A stretch of DNA of 64,000 nt, from contig NZ_CP030771.1 of the NCBI RefSeq assembly GCF_006088715.1, forward strand, positions 2,728,001-2,792,000. The letters run 5' to 3'. Each line of letters starts with the position of its first letter. Positions within the stretch are counted from its first letter, which is position 1. The notes beneath the pieces were generated by a model. That model did no database searches. It saw nothing but the letters and a program-made list of their open reading frames with translations, and was not told where the DNA came from. Below are positions 38,187-47,075 of this stretch, in pieces. Source of the stretch: Streptomyces sp. YIM 121038. Lineage in GTDB: Bacteria; Actinomycetota; Actinomycetes; Streptomycetales; Streptomycetaceae. The translations under genes were made by a program, and so were the position numbers.

Positions 38187-40442
38187 ATGGCGTCCATCGC
38201 CTGTGTTCCCCCGGTCCCGGCGCCCGACGGCGCGGGCGGCCTGCGCGAGCGGGCGCGCGGAGCGATGCTCGGGCTCGCGGTCGGCGACGCGCTCGGCGCG
38301 CCCGCCGAGAATCTGAAGCCGTCCGAGATCCGCCGCCGTTGGGGCCGCATCACCGGGTACGTCGCCGAGCGCCCCGCGGGCACGGACGACACCGAGTACG
38401 CGATCTTCTCCGGCCTGCTGCTCGCCCGGCACGGCTCGGCCCTCACCGTCGCGCACGTCGAGCACGCCTGGCACCGGTGGATCGCCGACCTGGACGAAGG
38501 CCCCTTCCGGGGCGCCGGGTTCAGCGAACGCGGCACCCTGGAGAACCTGCGCAGGGGCCTGGCCGCCCCCATCTCCGCCCAGCACCGGCACGCCTGGAGC
38601 GACGGCCTCGCGATGCGGGCCGCGCCCTTCGGCGTCTTCGCCGCGGGGTGCCCCGCGGAGGCGGCCCGTCTGGTCGCCGTCGACGGCACCGTCAGCCACG
38701 ACGGCGAGGGCATCCACGGCGGCCGGGCCGTCGCGGCGGGCGTCGCGGCGGCGATGGCCGGGGCCCCGGTGGAGTCGGTGGTCGCGGCGGCCCTGTCCGT
38801 CATCCCGTACGACTCCTGGACCGCGCGCTCCCTGCGCCGCGCCGTCGCCGTGGCCCACCGGGGCGAACGCGCGGTCCGCTCGGCGGTCGTCATCGGCGGC
38901 TACCCCTGGACGGACCTGGCCCCCGAGGCGGTGGGCCTCGCCTTCGGCGCGTACGCGGCCGCCGAGGGCGACTTCGCGGGATCCGTCCTCACCGCGGTCA
39001 ACATGGGCCGCGACGCGGACACGACCGCGGCGGTCGCGGGCGCCCTGGCGGGCGCCACCTGCGGCGCCGCCGCCATCCCCCCGGAATGGTCCCGGGCGAT
39101 CGGCCCGGTAAGGGGCACCTGCCTCCCTTCCATGCGGGGCCACCACGTACTGGAGGTGGCGGAGCTCCTAGCGTCCGTCTCCGCTGTGGGCAATCGTCCC
39201 GCAGGGCGAGTGGGGTCTCCCCTGCTCGAGCGAAGCCGAGAGCTTGGGGAAGGGTGGGCACAGCCCGAGGTGCCGAGCAACCGTGCAACCAAGCCCCGGG
39301 GCCCGGGGCGCAGCCCCGGCAAGCGGGCCCTGGACGGAGCCCAGGTCGAGGGCCTCCTGCTGGGCCTGGCCGCAGGCGACGCGGCCGGTTGGCCATCGGC
39401 CCGGCACAGGGCGACCCGCATGCCCGACTGGACCCGCCGCCTCACCCGCGAACTGGACACCTTCGCCGAGCACAACGCCACCACCACCCTCCCCGTCCCC
39501 ATCGCCCTCAACCAGCCCCCGGAACCCCTGCGCCTCGGCCCCTCGGACGACGCCGAATGGGCCGCGCTCACCGCCGAATCCGTCCTGCGCGCGGCGGACG
39601 GCACCCTCGACCCCGCCCTCACCAGGGACCGCCGCACCCGCGCCACCCTCGCCCTGTCCTGGAACACCCTCGCCAGCGAGGTCGCCGCCGCCGCGGCCCG
39701 CGCCCCGGAGGTGGAGTCCGCCGTCCTGCCCCTGCGCGCCCGCATCTCCGTGCGCGCGGGCCTGGGCAACCTGGCCGCGGGCCTCACCCCGCCCGCCACC
39801 GGCCACGACAACCCGCACTTCTTCGACGACGCGGCCTGCGTACGCGCCTGCGTCCTCGCCCTCGTGCACCCCGGCGACCCCGAACGGGCCGCGGGGCTCG
39901 CCGAGTTCGACGCCCGCTACACGCAGGACGGCGACGGCGTGCACGGCGCCCGCGCGATGGCCGCGGCGGTCGCGGCCGCCCTCAGCGGCGCCGGACCCGA
40001 CGCCGCGGTGGCCGCCGCCCTCGCCCAGCTCCCCGAGCACACCGAGATCGGGCGCAACGCCCGGCACGCCGTGAAGCTCGCCCGCACCTGCGCGCCCGCC
40101 GCCGACGCCACGTTCGCCCTGGTCCCGCTCCTGGAGCACGAGATCGTCGACCACGTCTACAGCTACGGCATCGCCGCCGCCGAGACCGTCCCGGTCGCCC
40201 TGGCCCTGGCCGTCGCGGCCCGCGGACGGGTCCGCGAGGCGGTGCCCGCCGCCGCCTGTCTGTCGCGCGTCGCGGACTCGGCGCCCGCGCTCGCCGGGGC
40301 CCTGACCGGCGTCCTGGGCACGGCCGCCGCGATCCCCGACAGCTGGCGCGCGTCCTGCCGCACCCTGTCGGGCTGTGCCCTGCCCCGCCTCGCGGGTACC
40401 GACCTGGTGGAGCTGGCCGGACAGCTGACCCGTACGAACTGA
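38187..40442 (+). CDS. Two-domain ADP-ribosylglycohydrolase-family protein
   Basis: A 751-residue protein with two DraG/ARH domains. Domain 1 (residues 15-332) has the Mg-binding motifs GTDDTEY and MGRDADTTAAVAGAL, so it should be able to cleave an ADP-ribosyl or ribosyl bond. Residues 333-378 are an unconserved linker encoded by an intergenic-type repeat. Domain 2 (from about 380) keeps LLLGLAAGDAAG but has SDDAEW and LSRVADSAPA in place of the metal motifs, with one Asp lost, so it may be inactive. GGGAGG six bases upstream supports the ATG at 38187; upstream in-frame codons lie in the tandem array. First of six coupled genes. Confidence 0.88.
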   Translation: MASIACVPPVPAPDGAGGLRERARGAMLGLAVGDALGAPAENLKPSEIRRRWGRITGYVAERPAGTDDTEYAIFSGLLLARHGSALTVAHVEHAWHRWIADLDEGPFRGAGFSERGTLENLRRGLAAPISAQHRHAWSDGLAMRAAPFGVFAAGCPAEAARLVAVDGTVSHDGEGIHGGRAVAAGVAAAMAGAPVESVVAAALSVIPYDSWTARSLRRAVAVAHRGERAVRSAVVIGGYPWTDLAPEAVGLAFGAYAAAEGDFAGSVLTAVNMGRDADTTAAVAGALAGATCGAAAIPPEWSRAIGPVRGTCLPSMRGHHVLEVAELLASVSAVGNRPAGRVGSPLLERSRELGEGWAQPEVPSNRATKPRGPGRSPGKRALDGAQVEGLLLGLAAGDAAGWPSARHRATRMPDWTRRLTRELDTFAEHNATTTLPVPIALNQPPEPLRLGPSDDAEWAALTAESVLRAADGTLDPALTRDRRTRATLALSWNTLASEVAAAAARAPEVESAVLPLRARISVRAGLGNLAAGLTPPATGHDNPHFFDDAACVRACVLALVHPGDPERAAGLAEFDARYTQDGDGVHGARAMAAAVAAALSGAGPDAAVAAALAQLPEHTEIGRNARHAVKLARTCAPAADATFALVPLLEHEIVDHVYSYGIAAAETVPVALALAVAARGRVREAVPAAACLSRVADSAPALAGALTGVLGTAAAIPDSWRASCRTLSGCALPRLAGTDLVELAGQLTRTN
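39184..39330 (+). repeat. Intergenic-type repeat (family B) translated inside an ADP-ribosylglycohydrolase gene
   Basis: CTGTGGGCAATCGTCCCGCA, GGGGTCTCCCC, CTCGAGCGAAGCCGAG, GGGTGGGCACAG, then CCCCGGGGCCCGGGGCGCAGCCCCGG. This hairpin-rich sequence is of a kind I associate with Streptomyces intergenic repeats, from memory. Here it is read through in frame as residues 333-380, exactly between the two domains. Confidence 0.65.
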
Positions 40443-40465
40443 CCACCCAGGAGGGCGATCCAGAC

Positions 40466-41629
40466 ATGACACCACCGAACAGGACGCCGCTCGCGGACCG
40501 TGTCACCGGCGCCCTCGTGGGCGCGGCCGTCGGCGACGCGCTCGGCGGCCCCGTGGAGGGCTACTCCCCCGAGCAGATCGCGGACCGGCACGGCGGCCCG
40601 GTCCACGGCGTCGTCGGCCCCTGGCACGGCGACGAATGGCGCACCGCCCGCCCCGTCGCCCCGTACCACAAGGGCGACGGACACGTCACCGACGACACCT
40701 TGATGACGCACGCGCTCGTCCGCGTGTACGCCGCCGTACGCGACCACTTGGACGCGTACGCGATCGCCGACCACCTGGTCCCCGACCTGATGACGAACCC
40801 GCGCTGGATCCCGGAGCTCGAAGCCGAGGCCCTGCCCCTGCACCGCCTCTTCCTCGCCGAGAAGTGGCTCGTCACCCGGCTGCACTACGGCCACGTGGAC
40901 CCCCGCGAGGCGGGCACCGGCAACATCGTCAACTGCGGCGCGGCGATGTACATGGCGCCGGTCGGCCTGGTCAACGCCGCCCACCCCGAGGCCGCGTACG
41001 CCGAGGCCCTGGACATGGCGGGCGCGCACCAGTCGTCGTACGGACGGGAGGCGGCGGGCGTCTTCGCGGCGGCCGTGGCGGCGGCCTGCGCCCCCGGCGC
41101 CACGCCCACCACGGTGATCGACACCTGTCTGGCCCTCGCGAAGGACGGCACCCGGGCGGCGATCGAGGCGGTGGTGGACGCGGCGGCCCGCCACCGCGCG
41201 TACGAGACGGCGCTGCGCCCGCTGCGCGCGGCGGTCGCCCCCTTCGACACCGTCGGCCCCGACTACCGCGCGCCGTCCCTGGGCGCCCGCCGCCCCTCGC
41301 GGCTGCACGCCATCGAGGAACTCCCCGTCGCCCTCGGCATGCTGCTGATCGGCGACGGCGACTACCGCGCCACCGTGCTCGGCTCGGTGAACTACGGCCG
41401 CGACTGCGACTCGATCGCCACGATGAGCGGCGCGCTCGCGGGCGCCCTGCGCGGCGAGGCCGCCGTCCCGCCCGACTGGTCGAAGCGGGTGGCCGAGGCG
41501 AGCCGTCTGGACCTGCACGCCCCGGCCCGCGCCCTGACGGCGGTCGCCGAGGAGGTCTTCGCCAAGGACCTGGCCCGCCGCCGCGCCCACGAGCACGCGT
41601 TCACGTCCCTGACGGGCGGCACCCCCTGA
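40466..41629 (+). CDS. ADP-ribosylglycohydrolase-family protein, 387 aa
   Basis: A single-domain DraG/ARH protein with the family opening GALVGAAVGDALGGPVEGY, the metal motif HVTDDTLMTHAL and the second metal motif NYGRDCDSIATMSGALAG, where Cys and Ser stand in for the usual Ala/Thr. All the Asp ligands are kept, so it is probably active on an ADP-ribosyl, O-acetyl-ADP-ribose or ribosyl substrate. Cytosolic. AGGAGGGCG precedes the ATG at 40466, 23 bases after the first gene; the end overlaps the next start by one base. Confidence 0.93.
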   Translation: MTPPNRTPLADRVTGALVGAAVGDALGGPVEGYSPEQIADRHGGPVHGVVGPWHGDEWRTARPVAPYHKGDGHVTDDTLMTHALVRVYAAVRDHLDAYAIADHLVPDLMTNPRWIPELEAEALPLHRLFLAEKWLVTRLHYGHVDPREAGTGNIVNCGAAMYMAPVGLVNAAHPEAAYAEALDMAGAHQSSYGREAAGVFAAAVAAACAPGATPTTVIDTCLALAKDGTRAAIEAVVDAAARHRAYETALRPLRAAVAPFDTVGPDYRAPSLGARRPSRLHAIEELPVALGMLLIGDGDYRATVLGSVNYGRDCDSIATMSGALAGALRGEAAVPPDWSKRVAEASRLDLHAPARALTAVAEEVFAKDLARRRAHEHAFTSLTGGTP

Positions 41630-43044
41630 TGCGCCTCACCTGGCTCCAGGCCGAGGACCTCCTCACCCACGAACTCCGCCAGGCGGAGGAGGAGGGCCGC
41701 GACGTCACCGCGGCCCGGGCCCGCTGGCTGGCCGCGGGCGGCGACCCGACCCCGCCCCACTCGGGCGCGTCCCCCCGTCCGGCCCCACCCCGCCTGCGGG
41801 CCCTGGCGGAAGACCTCTTGGCGGAACTGGACGGCGCGCAAGCGGACATCCAGCCCGTCCGGCGTGTGAGGACGAGCGCGCAGCGCGATGAAGCGGGGTG
41901 CCAGGGGCGGCAGCCCCTGGTTTCGGGAAGGGGCGGGCCAGGGGCGCCCCCGCGAGGGCACCGCGCCCGCGTCCACGCGGCCTGGCTCGGCAGAGCCGCG
42001 GGCTGCCTCCTGGGCAAACCCGTGGAGAAGCTCCCCCGGCACGCCATCCGCGCCCTCGCCGAAGCCGCAGGCAACTGGCCCCTGACCACCTGGTTCACCG
42101 CCCGGGGCGTCCCGCCCGAGCTCCTCGCCCGGCACCCCTGGAACCGCCGCTCCGCCCCCACCTCCCTGGCCGAGAACATCGACGGCATGCCGGAGGACGA
42201 CGACCTCAACTACCCGCTCCTCAACCTGCTGCTCCTGCGCCGCCACGGCCCCGGCTTCACCACGGCGGACGTGGCCGCGCTCTGGCTCGACGAACTCCCC
42301 GCCGCCCGTACCTTCACCGCCGAGCGCGTCGCGTACCGCAACCTCCTCAACGGCGTCGTACCGCCCCGCACGGCCCGGCACCGCAACCCGTTCCGCGAGT
42401 GGATCGGCGCCCTGATCCGCGCCGACGTGCACGGCTGGACCCACCCGGGCGACCCCGCGGCGGCCGCCGAGCAGGCCCGGCGGGACGCGTGTCTGACCCA
42501 CACCGGCAACGGCGTGTACGGCGCGATGTTCGCGGCGGCCACCATCGCCCGGGCCGCGTCCGGGAGCGGCGACGTGCACCACTGCCTGGCTGCGGGTCTG
42601 ACGGTGGTTCCGCCGGAGTCCCGCCTCGCCCGCGCGGTCGGGCACGGCATCGAACTGGCCCGTACGACACGCCGCTTCGACGACGTCGCCGACGCCCTGC
42701 ACACCGCGTACGGCCACTACCACTGGGTCCACGTCGTGCCGAACGCGGCCCTGCTCGCCGCCGCCCTCACCCACGCCGACGGCGACTTCACCGGCTCCAT
42801 CACGCGCGTGGTCTCCGGCGGCTGGGACACGGACTCCAACGGCGCGACGGCCGGTTCGGTCGCGGGCCTGCTCGCCGGGCACCCGGACGCGCTCCCGGCC
42901 CGCTGGACCGCCCCGCTGAAGAACCGCCTCGCCACGTCCGTCGGCGCCTTCGACGGCGTCGGCTTCGACGAACTGGCCGATCTGACCACGGAACTGACGC
43001 ACCATCACCAGCACCCTCACCCCGTAGAGGAGACGTCCCCCTGA
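41629..43044 (+). CDS. ADP-ribosylglycohydrolase-family protein with N-terminal extension, 471 aa
   Basis: Residues 1-74 form a charged helical segment (WLQAEDLLTHELRQAEEEGRD) not usual in the family. Residues 75-107 are encoded by a reversed family A repeat. The catalytic domain starts at about 110 (VHAAWLGRAAGCLLGKPVEKL) with metal motifs MPEDDDLNYPLL and GGWDTDSNGATAGSVAG, so it looks active; DDD replaces DDT. ATG at 41629 overlaps the previous stop by one base (TGATG). Third hydrolase of the operon, and the most divergent. Confidence 0.9.
   Translation: MRLTWLQAEDLLTHELRQAEEEGRDVTAARARWLAAGGDPTPPHSGASPRPAPPRLRALAEDLLAELDGAQADIQPVRRVRTSAQRDEAGCQGRQPLVSGRGGPGAPPRGHRARVHAAWLGRAAGCLLGKPVEKLPRHAIRALAEAAGNWPLTTWFTARGVPPELLARHPWNRRSAPTSLAENIDGMPEDDDLNYPLLNLLLLRRHGPGFTTADVAALWLDELPAARTFTAERVAYRNLLNGVVPPRTARHRNPFREWIGALIRADVHGWTHPGDPAAAAEQARRDACLTHTGNGVYGAMFAAATIARAASGSGDVHHCLAAGLTVVPPESRLARAVGHGIELARTTRRFDDVADALHTAYGHYHWVHVVPNAALLAAALTHADGDFTGSITRVVSGGWDTDSNGATAGSVAGLLAGHPDALPARWTAPLKNRLATSVGAFDGVGFDELADLTTELTHHHQHPHPVEETSP
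41851..41948. repeat. Family A intergenic repeat translated in frame
   Basis: About 98 bp starting CAGCCCGTCCGGCGTGTGAG and ending GGGGCGGGCCAGGGGCGCC match the reverse complement of 13905-14003 closely (roughly 80% by eye). In this gene it codes for residues 75-107, between the N-terminal helix and the catalytic domain. Confidence 0.8.
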
Positions 43045-43976
43045 TGGCCCCCCACATCGTCGTCCTGGGCAGCACCAACATGGACCTGGTCGCCTACGTG
43101 CCCGAGGCCCCGCGGCGCGGCGAGACCGTCACCGGCCGCGCGTTCCGCACCTTCCCCGGCGGCAAGGGCGCCAACCAGGCCGTCGCCGCGGCCCGCGCGG
43201 GCGCCACGGTCTCGATGGTCGGCGCGGTCGGCACCGACGCCTTCGGCACCCAGCTGCGCACGGCCCTTGAGCACTCGGGCGTGGACACCGACCTGCTGCG
43301 CACCGTGGAGGGCACGACCGGCACCGCGCACATCGTCGTCGACGACGACGGCGGCAACGCCATCGTCGTCGTGCCGGGCGCCAACGCCACCCTGACCGCC
43401 CTGACCCACGGCGACGAGGCGCTCATCACCTCGGCCGATCTGCTCCTGCTCCAGCTGGAGGTCCCGCTCGACGGCGTCGTCGCCGCCGCGCGCCACGCCC
43501 GCGAGCACGGTGTGCGCACCGTCCTCACCCCGGCTCCCGCGCAACCCGTCCCGCCCGAACTCCTCGACGCCACCGACCTGTTGGTCCCCAACGAGCACGA
43601 GGCCGCCGCCCTCACCGGGGCCGCGGACCCGCACGCGGCGGCCCACGCGCTCCTCGACCGGGTCCCGGAGGTCGTCGTCACGCTCGGCGCCGAGGGCAGC
43701 CTGTACGCGGCGCGCGGCGCCGAACCCGTCACGGTGCCCGCGCCCCGGGTCACGGCCGTGGACACCACGGGCGCGGGCGACACCTTCGTGGGCGCCCTCG
43801 CGGTGGCGCTCGGCGAGGGCAGGCCCATGCCGGCCGCGCTCGCCTGGGCCACGGCGGCCGCCGCGCTGTCCGTACGGCGGCCGGGCGCGGCCGCGTCCAT
43901 GCCCTACCGCGCGGAGATCGACGCGGAGATCGACGCGGGGTCCGGCGCCCGGGCCGAAGCGGCGGCGGACCGGTGA
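43044..43976 (+). CDS. rbsK: Ribokinase (PfkB family)
   Basis: A 310-residue sugar kinase. The substrate loop FPGGKGANQAVAAARAG and the catalytic DTTGAGDTFVGALAVAL (base Asp in GAGD) are diagnostic; LLVPNEHEAAALTG is the ATP-side element. The GSTNMDLV start and GGKGANQA favour ribokinase over fructokinase. It would phosphorylate ribose set free by the three glycohydrolases. ATG at 43044 shares one base with the previous stop and the end overlaps the CoA-transferase by four bases. The C-terminal 20 residues, with repeated EIDAEIDAG, are extra. Confidence 0.93.
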   Translation: MAPHIVVLGSTNMDLVAYVPEAPRRGETVTGRAFRTFPGGKGANQAVAAARAGATVSMVGAVGTDAFGTQLRTALEHSGVDTDLLRTVEGTTGTAHIVVDDDGGNAIVVVPGANATLTALTHGDEALITSADLLLLQLEVPLDGVVAAARHAREHGVRTVLTPAPAQPVPPELLDATDLLVPNEHEAAALTGAADPHAAAHALLDRVPEVVVTLGAEGSLYAARGAEPVTVPAPRVTAVDTTGAGDTFVGALAVALGEGRPMPAALAWATAAAALSVRRPGAAASMPYRAEIDAEIDAGSGARAEAAADR

Positions 43977-45163
43977 CGCGGCCCCCGCTGGACGGCCTGC
44001 GCGTCGTCGACCTCGCCACCCTCTTCGCGGGGCCCCTGGCCGCCACCTTCCTCGGCGACTTCGGCGCGGACGTCATCAAGGTCGAGCACCCCACGCGCCC
44101 CGACCCGTCCCGGGGCCACGGCCCGGCGAAGGACGGCGTCGGCCTGTGGTGGAAGCTGCTCGGCCGCAACAAGCGCACGATGACGCTCGACCTGTCGACG
44201 CCCGGCGGCCGGGCCACCCTGCTGCGCCTGGCCGCCGACGCGGACGTGCTCGTGGAGAACTTCCGCCCCGGCACCCTGGAGAAGTGGGACCTGGGCTGGG
44301 AGGAGCTGAGCGCGGCCAACCCGCGCCTGGTCCTGGCCCGCGTCACGGGCTTCGGGCAGTTCGGGCCGTACGCGCGCCGCCCCGGCTTCGGCACCCTCGC
44401 CGAGGCGATGAGCGGCTTCGCCGCGGTGACCGGCGAGCCCGGCGGGCCGCCCACGCTGCCGCCGTTCGGCCTCGCGGACTCCATCGCGGGGCTCGCCACG
44501 GCGTACGCGGTGATGACGGCCCTCGCGGCCCGCGAGCGCACGGGCCGGGGCCAGGTCGTCGACATGGCGATCATCGAGCCGATCCTCACGGTCCTCGGCC
44601 CGCAGCCGCTCTGGTACGACCAGCTGGGCCACGTACAGCCGCGCACCGGCAACCGCTCGACGAACAACGCGCCCCGCAACACCTACCGCACGGCCGACGG
44701 CGGCTGGGTCGCGGTGTCCACGTCGGCCCAGTCGATCGCGGAACGCGTCCTGCGCTTGGTGGGCCGCCCCGAGCTGACCGACGAGCCGTGGTTCGCCACG
44801 GGCTCCGGCCGCGCCGCGCACGCCGACGTCCTCGACGAGGCCGTCGGCTCCTGGATCGCCCGGCACACCCGCGCCGAGGTCGTCGAGGCCTTCGAGAAGG
44901 CGGAGGCGGCGGTGGCCCCGGTCCAGGACGTACGGGACGTGATGACGGACCCGCAGTACGCGGCCCTGGGCACCCTCACCACGGTCCCCGATCCGGAGCT
45001 CGGCCCGCTGCGCATGCAGAACGTCCTGTTCCGCCTCTCCGAGACACCCGGCGCGATCCGCTGGGCGGGCCGCCCGCACGGCGCCGACACCGACGAGATC
45101 CTCACCGGGCTCGGCCTGACGGCCGCGGAGATCGCTTCGCTGCGCACGGCGGGCGCCCTGTGA
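43973..45163 (+). CDS. Class III (CaiB/BaiF) CoA-transferase
   Basis: A 396-residue enzyme that moves CoA to a carboxylic acid. The family opening LDGLRVVDLATLFAGPLAAT, the DVIKVEHP motif and the catalytic Asp in FGLADSIAGLA are present, as is VENFRPGTLEKW. Start GTG 43973 overlaps ribokinase as GTGA; the next gene overlaps likewise. With the downstream CitE-type lyase it suggests an acid is activated as a CoA thioester and then cleaved, as in citramalate or malate-type breakdown; the acid cannot be told from sequence. Confidence 0.94.
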   Translation: MTRPPLDGLRVVDLATLFAGPLAATFLGDFGADVIKVEHPTRPDPSRGHGPAKDGVGLWWKLLGRNKRTMTLDLSTPGGRATLLRLAADADVLVENFRPGTLEKWDLGWEELSAANPRLVLARVTGFGQFGPYARRPGFGTLAEAMSGFAAVTGEPGGPPTLPPFGLADSIAGLATAYAVMTALAARERTGRGQVVDMAIIEPILTVLGPQPLWYDQLGHVQPRTGNRSTNNAPRNTYRTADGGWVAVSTSAQSIAERVLRLVGRPELTDEPWFATGSGRAAHADVLDEAVGSWIARHTRAEVVEAFEKAEAAVAPVQDVRDVMTDPQYAALGTLTTVPDPELGPLRMQNVLFRLSETPGAIRWAGRPHGADTDEILTGLGLTAAEIASLRTAGAL

Positions 45164-45993
45164 GACCGCATCCGCTGACCTGGCTCTACGTCCCCGGCGA
45201 CCGGCCCGAGGTGGTGGCCAAGGCGCTGGTGGCGGGCGCGGACGTGGTGATCGTCGACCTGGAGGACGCGGTGGCTTCCGACCGCAAGGCATACGCCCGC
45301 GCGGCCACCGCCGAGCTGCTCGCCGAGCCGGGCCCCGTACCGGTCCACGTCCGCGTGAACGCCCTCGGCACTCCCCCGTCCGACGCCGATCTGGCGGCGC
45401 TCGCCCCGCTGCCCGGCCTCGCGGGCCTGCGGCTGCCCAAGGTCGCCTCGGCCGCCGACGTGATCCGCACCGCCGAGCGGGCCGCTCCCCGGGACGGCGG
45501 CGCCCCCGCCCTGTACGCCCTGCTTGAGTCGGCCCTGGGCGTGGAGCGGGCCTTCGCCGTCGCGACCGCCCATCCGGCGCTGCGCGGTGTGTCCATCGGC
45601 GAGGCGGACCTCCGCGCCGACCTCGGCGTACGGGACGAGGCGGGTCTGGACTGGTGCCGCTCCCGCGTGGTCGTGGCCGCCCGGGCGGCCGGACTGCCGC
45701 CGCCCGCCCAGTCGGTCTACCCCGACGTCCGCGACCTGGACGGCCTCACGGCGTCCTGCGCCCGCGGCCGCGCCCTGGGGCTGCTGGGCCGCGCGGCGAT
45801 CCACCCGCGCCAGCTGCCGGTGATCGAGCGCGCCTATCTGCCGACACCGGAGGAGGTCGAGCGGGCGGAGGATGTCCTCAAGGCGGCGGCCGCGGAACAG
45901 GGGGCGCAGGCGCTCCCCGACGGCCGCTTCGTGGACCGCGCGGTGGTGGAGCAGGCCCACCGGACGCTCGCCCTGTCCCGCCGCACGCCGTAG
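45160..45993 (+). CDS. CitE-type HpcH/HpaI aldolase / CoA-ester lyase
   Basis: A 277-residue TIM-barrel enzyme of the citrate lyase beta / malyl-CoA or citramalyl-CoA lyase family. TWLYVPGDRPEVVAKAL opens the protein, VVIVDLEDAVA follows, and the Mg ligands are Glu in LYALLESALGVE and Asp in GEADLRADLG. AIHPRQLPVI is the CoA-side motif. GTG 45160 overlaps the CoA-transferase stop by four bases; last gene of the operon, ending 11 bases from the convergent lgt gene. Probably splits an acyl-CoA into acetyl- or propionyl-CoA and a keto acid. Confidence 0.93.
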   Translation: MRPHPLTWLYVPGDRPEVVAKALVAGADVVIVDLEDAVASDRKAYARAATAELLAEPGPVPVHVRVNALGTPPSDADLAALAPLPGLAGLRLPKVASAADVIRTAERAAPRDGGAPALYALLESALGVERAFAVATAHPALRGVSIGEADLRADLGVRDEAGLDWCRSRVVVAARAAGLPPPAQSVYPDVRDLDGLTASCARGRALGLLGRAAIHPRQLPVIERAYLPTPEEVERAEDVLKAAAAEQGAQALPDGRFVDRAVVEQAHRTLALSRRTP

Positions 45994-46004
45994 CCGCCCC
46001 TGCC

Positions 46005-46961
46005 TCAGCCCTTGGAGGCGGACTCCGCCTCGCCGTCGGACCCGGCCTTGTCCAGGCCGACCTTCGCGGCCCCGGCCTTCTCGGCCCCGGCCTTGGACAC
46101 GGCGTCCGAAGGCTCGGCCTTCTCGCTGTCGGGGGCGGCTCCGCCGGGAAGCGGCTCCACGATCTCCTCGCGCCCCGGCCGCAGCCGGGCCGACAGCACG
46201 AGGTACACCACGGCGAGCACGAAGACCAGCAGCGCGGTCCAGTTGTTCAGGCGCAGGCCGAGGAATTCGTGCGCGTCGTCGACGCGCATGTACTCGATCC
46301 AGAAGCGGCCCACACAGTACGAGGCGACGTACAGCGCGAAGGCCCGGCCGTGGCCCAGCTTGAAGCGCCGGTCCGCCCAGAGCACGAGCAGTCCGACGCC
46401 GACGCACCACAGCGACTCGTACAGGAACGTCGGGTGGTAGGTGCCGGGGACGCGGCCGTCGTCCGAGCTGGTGATCTTCAGCGCCCAGGGGACGTCGGTC
46501 GCCCTGCCGTACAGCTCCTGGTTGAACCAGTTGCCCCAGCGGCCGATCGCCTGGGCGAAGGCGATGCCGGGGGCGAGCGCGTCGGCCCAGGCGGGCAGCG
46601 GGATGCCGCGCCTGCGACAGCCGATCCAGGCGCCGACCGCGCCGAACGCGATCGCGCCCCAGATGCCGAGGCCGCCCTCCCAGATCTTGAAGGCGTCCAC
46701 CCAGTCACGGCCGTCGCCGAAGTACAGCTGGTAGTCCGTGATCACGTGGTAGAGGCGGCCGCCGACCAGGCCGAAGGGCACCGCCCAGACAGAGATGTCG
46801 GCCACGGTGCCGGGCTGCCCACCACGGGCGACCCACCGCTTGTTGCCGAGCCACACGGCGACGAACACGCCGATGATGATGCAGAACGCGTAGCCGCGCA
46901 GCGGGATGGGGCCGAGGTCGACCACTCCGCGCGAGGGGCTGGGGATGTAGGCAAATTCCAT
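46005..46961 (-). CDS. lgt: Prolipoprotein diacylglyceryl transferase
   Basis: A 318-residue membrane enzyme that adds diacylglycerol from phosphatidylglycerol to the lipobox Cys of prelipoproteins. The signature GRWGNWFNQELYG is present, with AWIGCRRRG and GGRLYHVITDY. Seven helices are predicted. The last 50 residues after the final helix form a hydrophilic tail with irregular KAGAEKAGAAKVGLDKAG repeats; such tails are common in actinobacterial Lgt. ATG at 46961. Downstream of the DsbA-like gene on the same strand with a 114-base gap. Confidence 0.96.
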   Translation of the reverse strand: MEFAYIPSPSRGVVDLGPIPLRGYAFCIIIGVFVAVWLGNKRWVARGGQPGTVADISVWAVPFGLVGGRLYHVITDYQLYFGDGRDWVDAFKIWEGGLGIWGAIAFGAVGAWIGCRRRGIPLPAWADALAPGIAFAQAIGRWGNWFNQELYGRATDVPWALKITSSDDGRVPGTYHPTFLYESLWCVGVGLLVLWADRRFKLGHGRAFALYVASYCVGRFWIEYMRVDDAHEFLGLRLNNWTALLVFVLAVVYLVLSARLRPGREEIVEPLPGGAAPDSEKAEPSDAVSKAGAEKAGAAKVGLDKAGSDGEAESASKG

Positions 46962-47075
46962 GGCAGGGTCGACGCTACCCTGCCGGGCGGGGGCGGCGGC
47001 AACCAGCCCGACAACGGGTCCGTAACAGGGGCCCGGCGGCGGGTCAAGATCCGGTCGCCGCCGGGCGGGCGCCCG

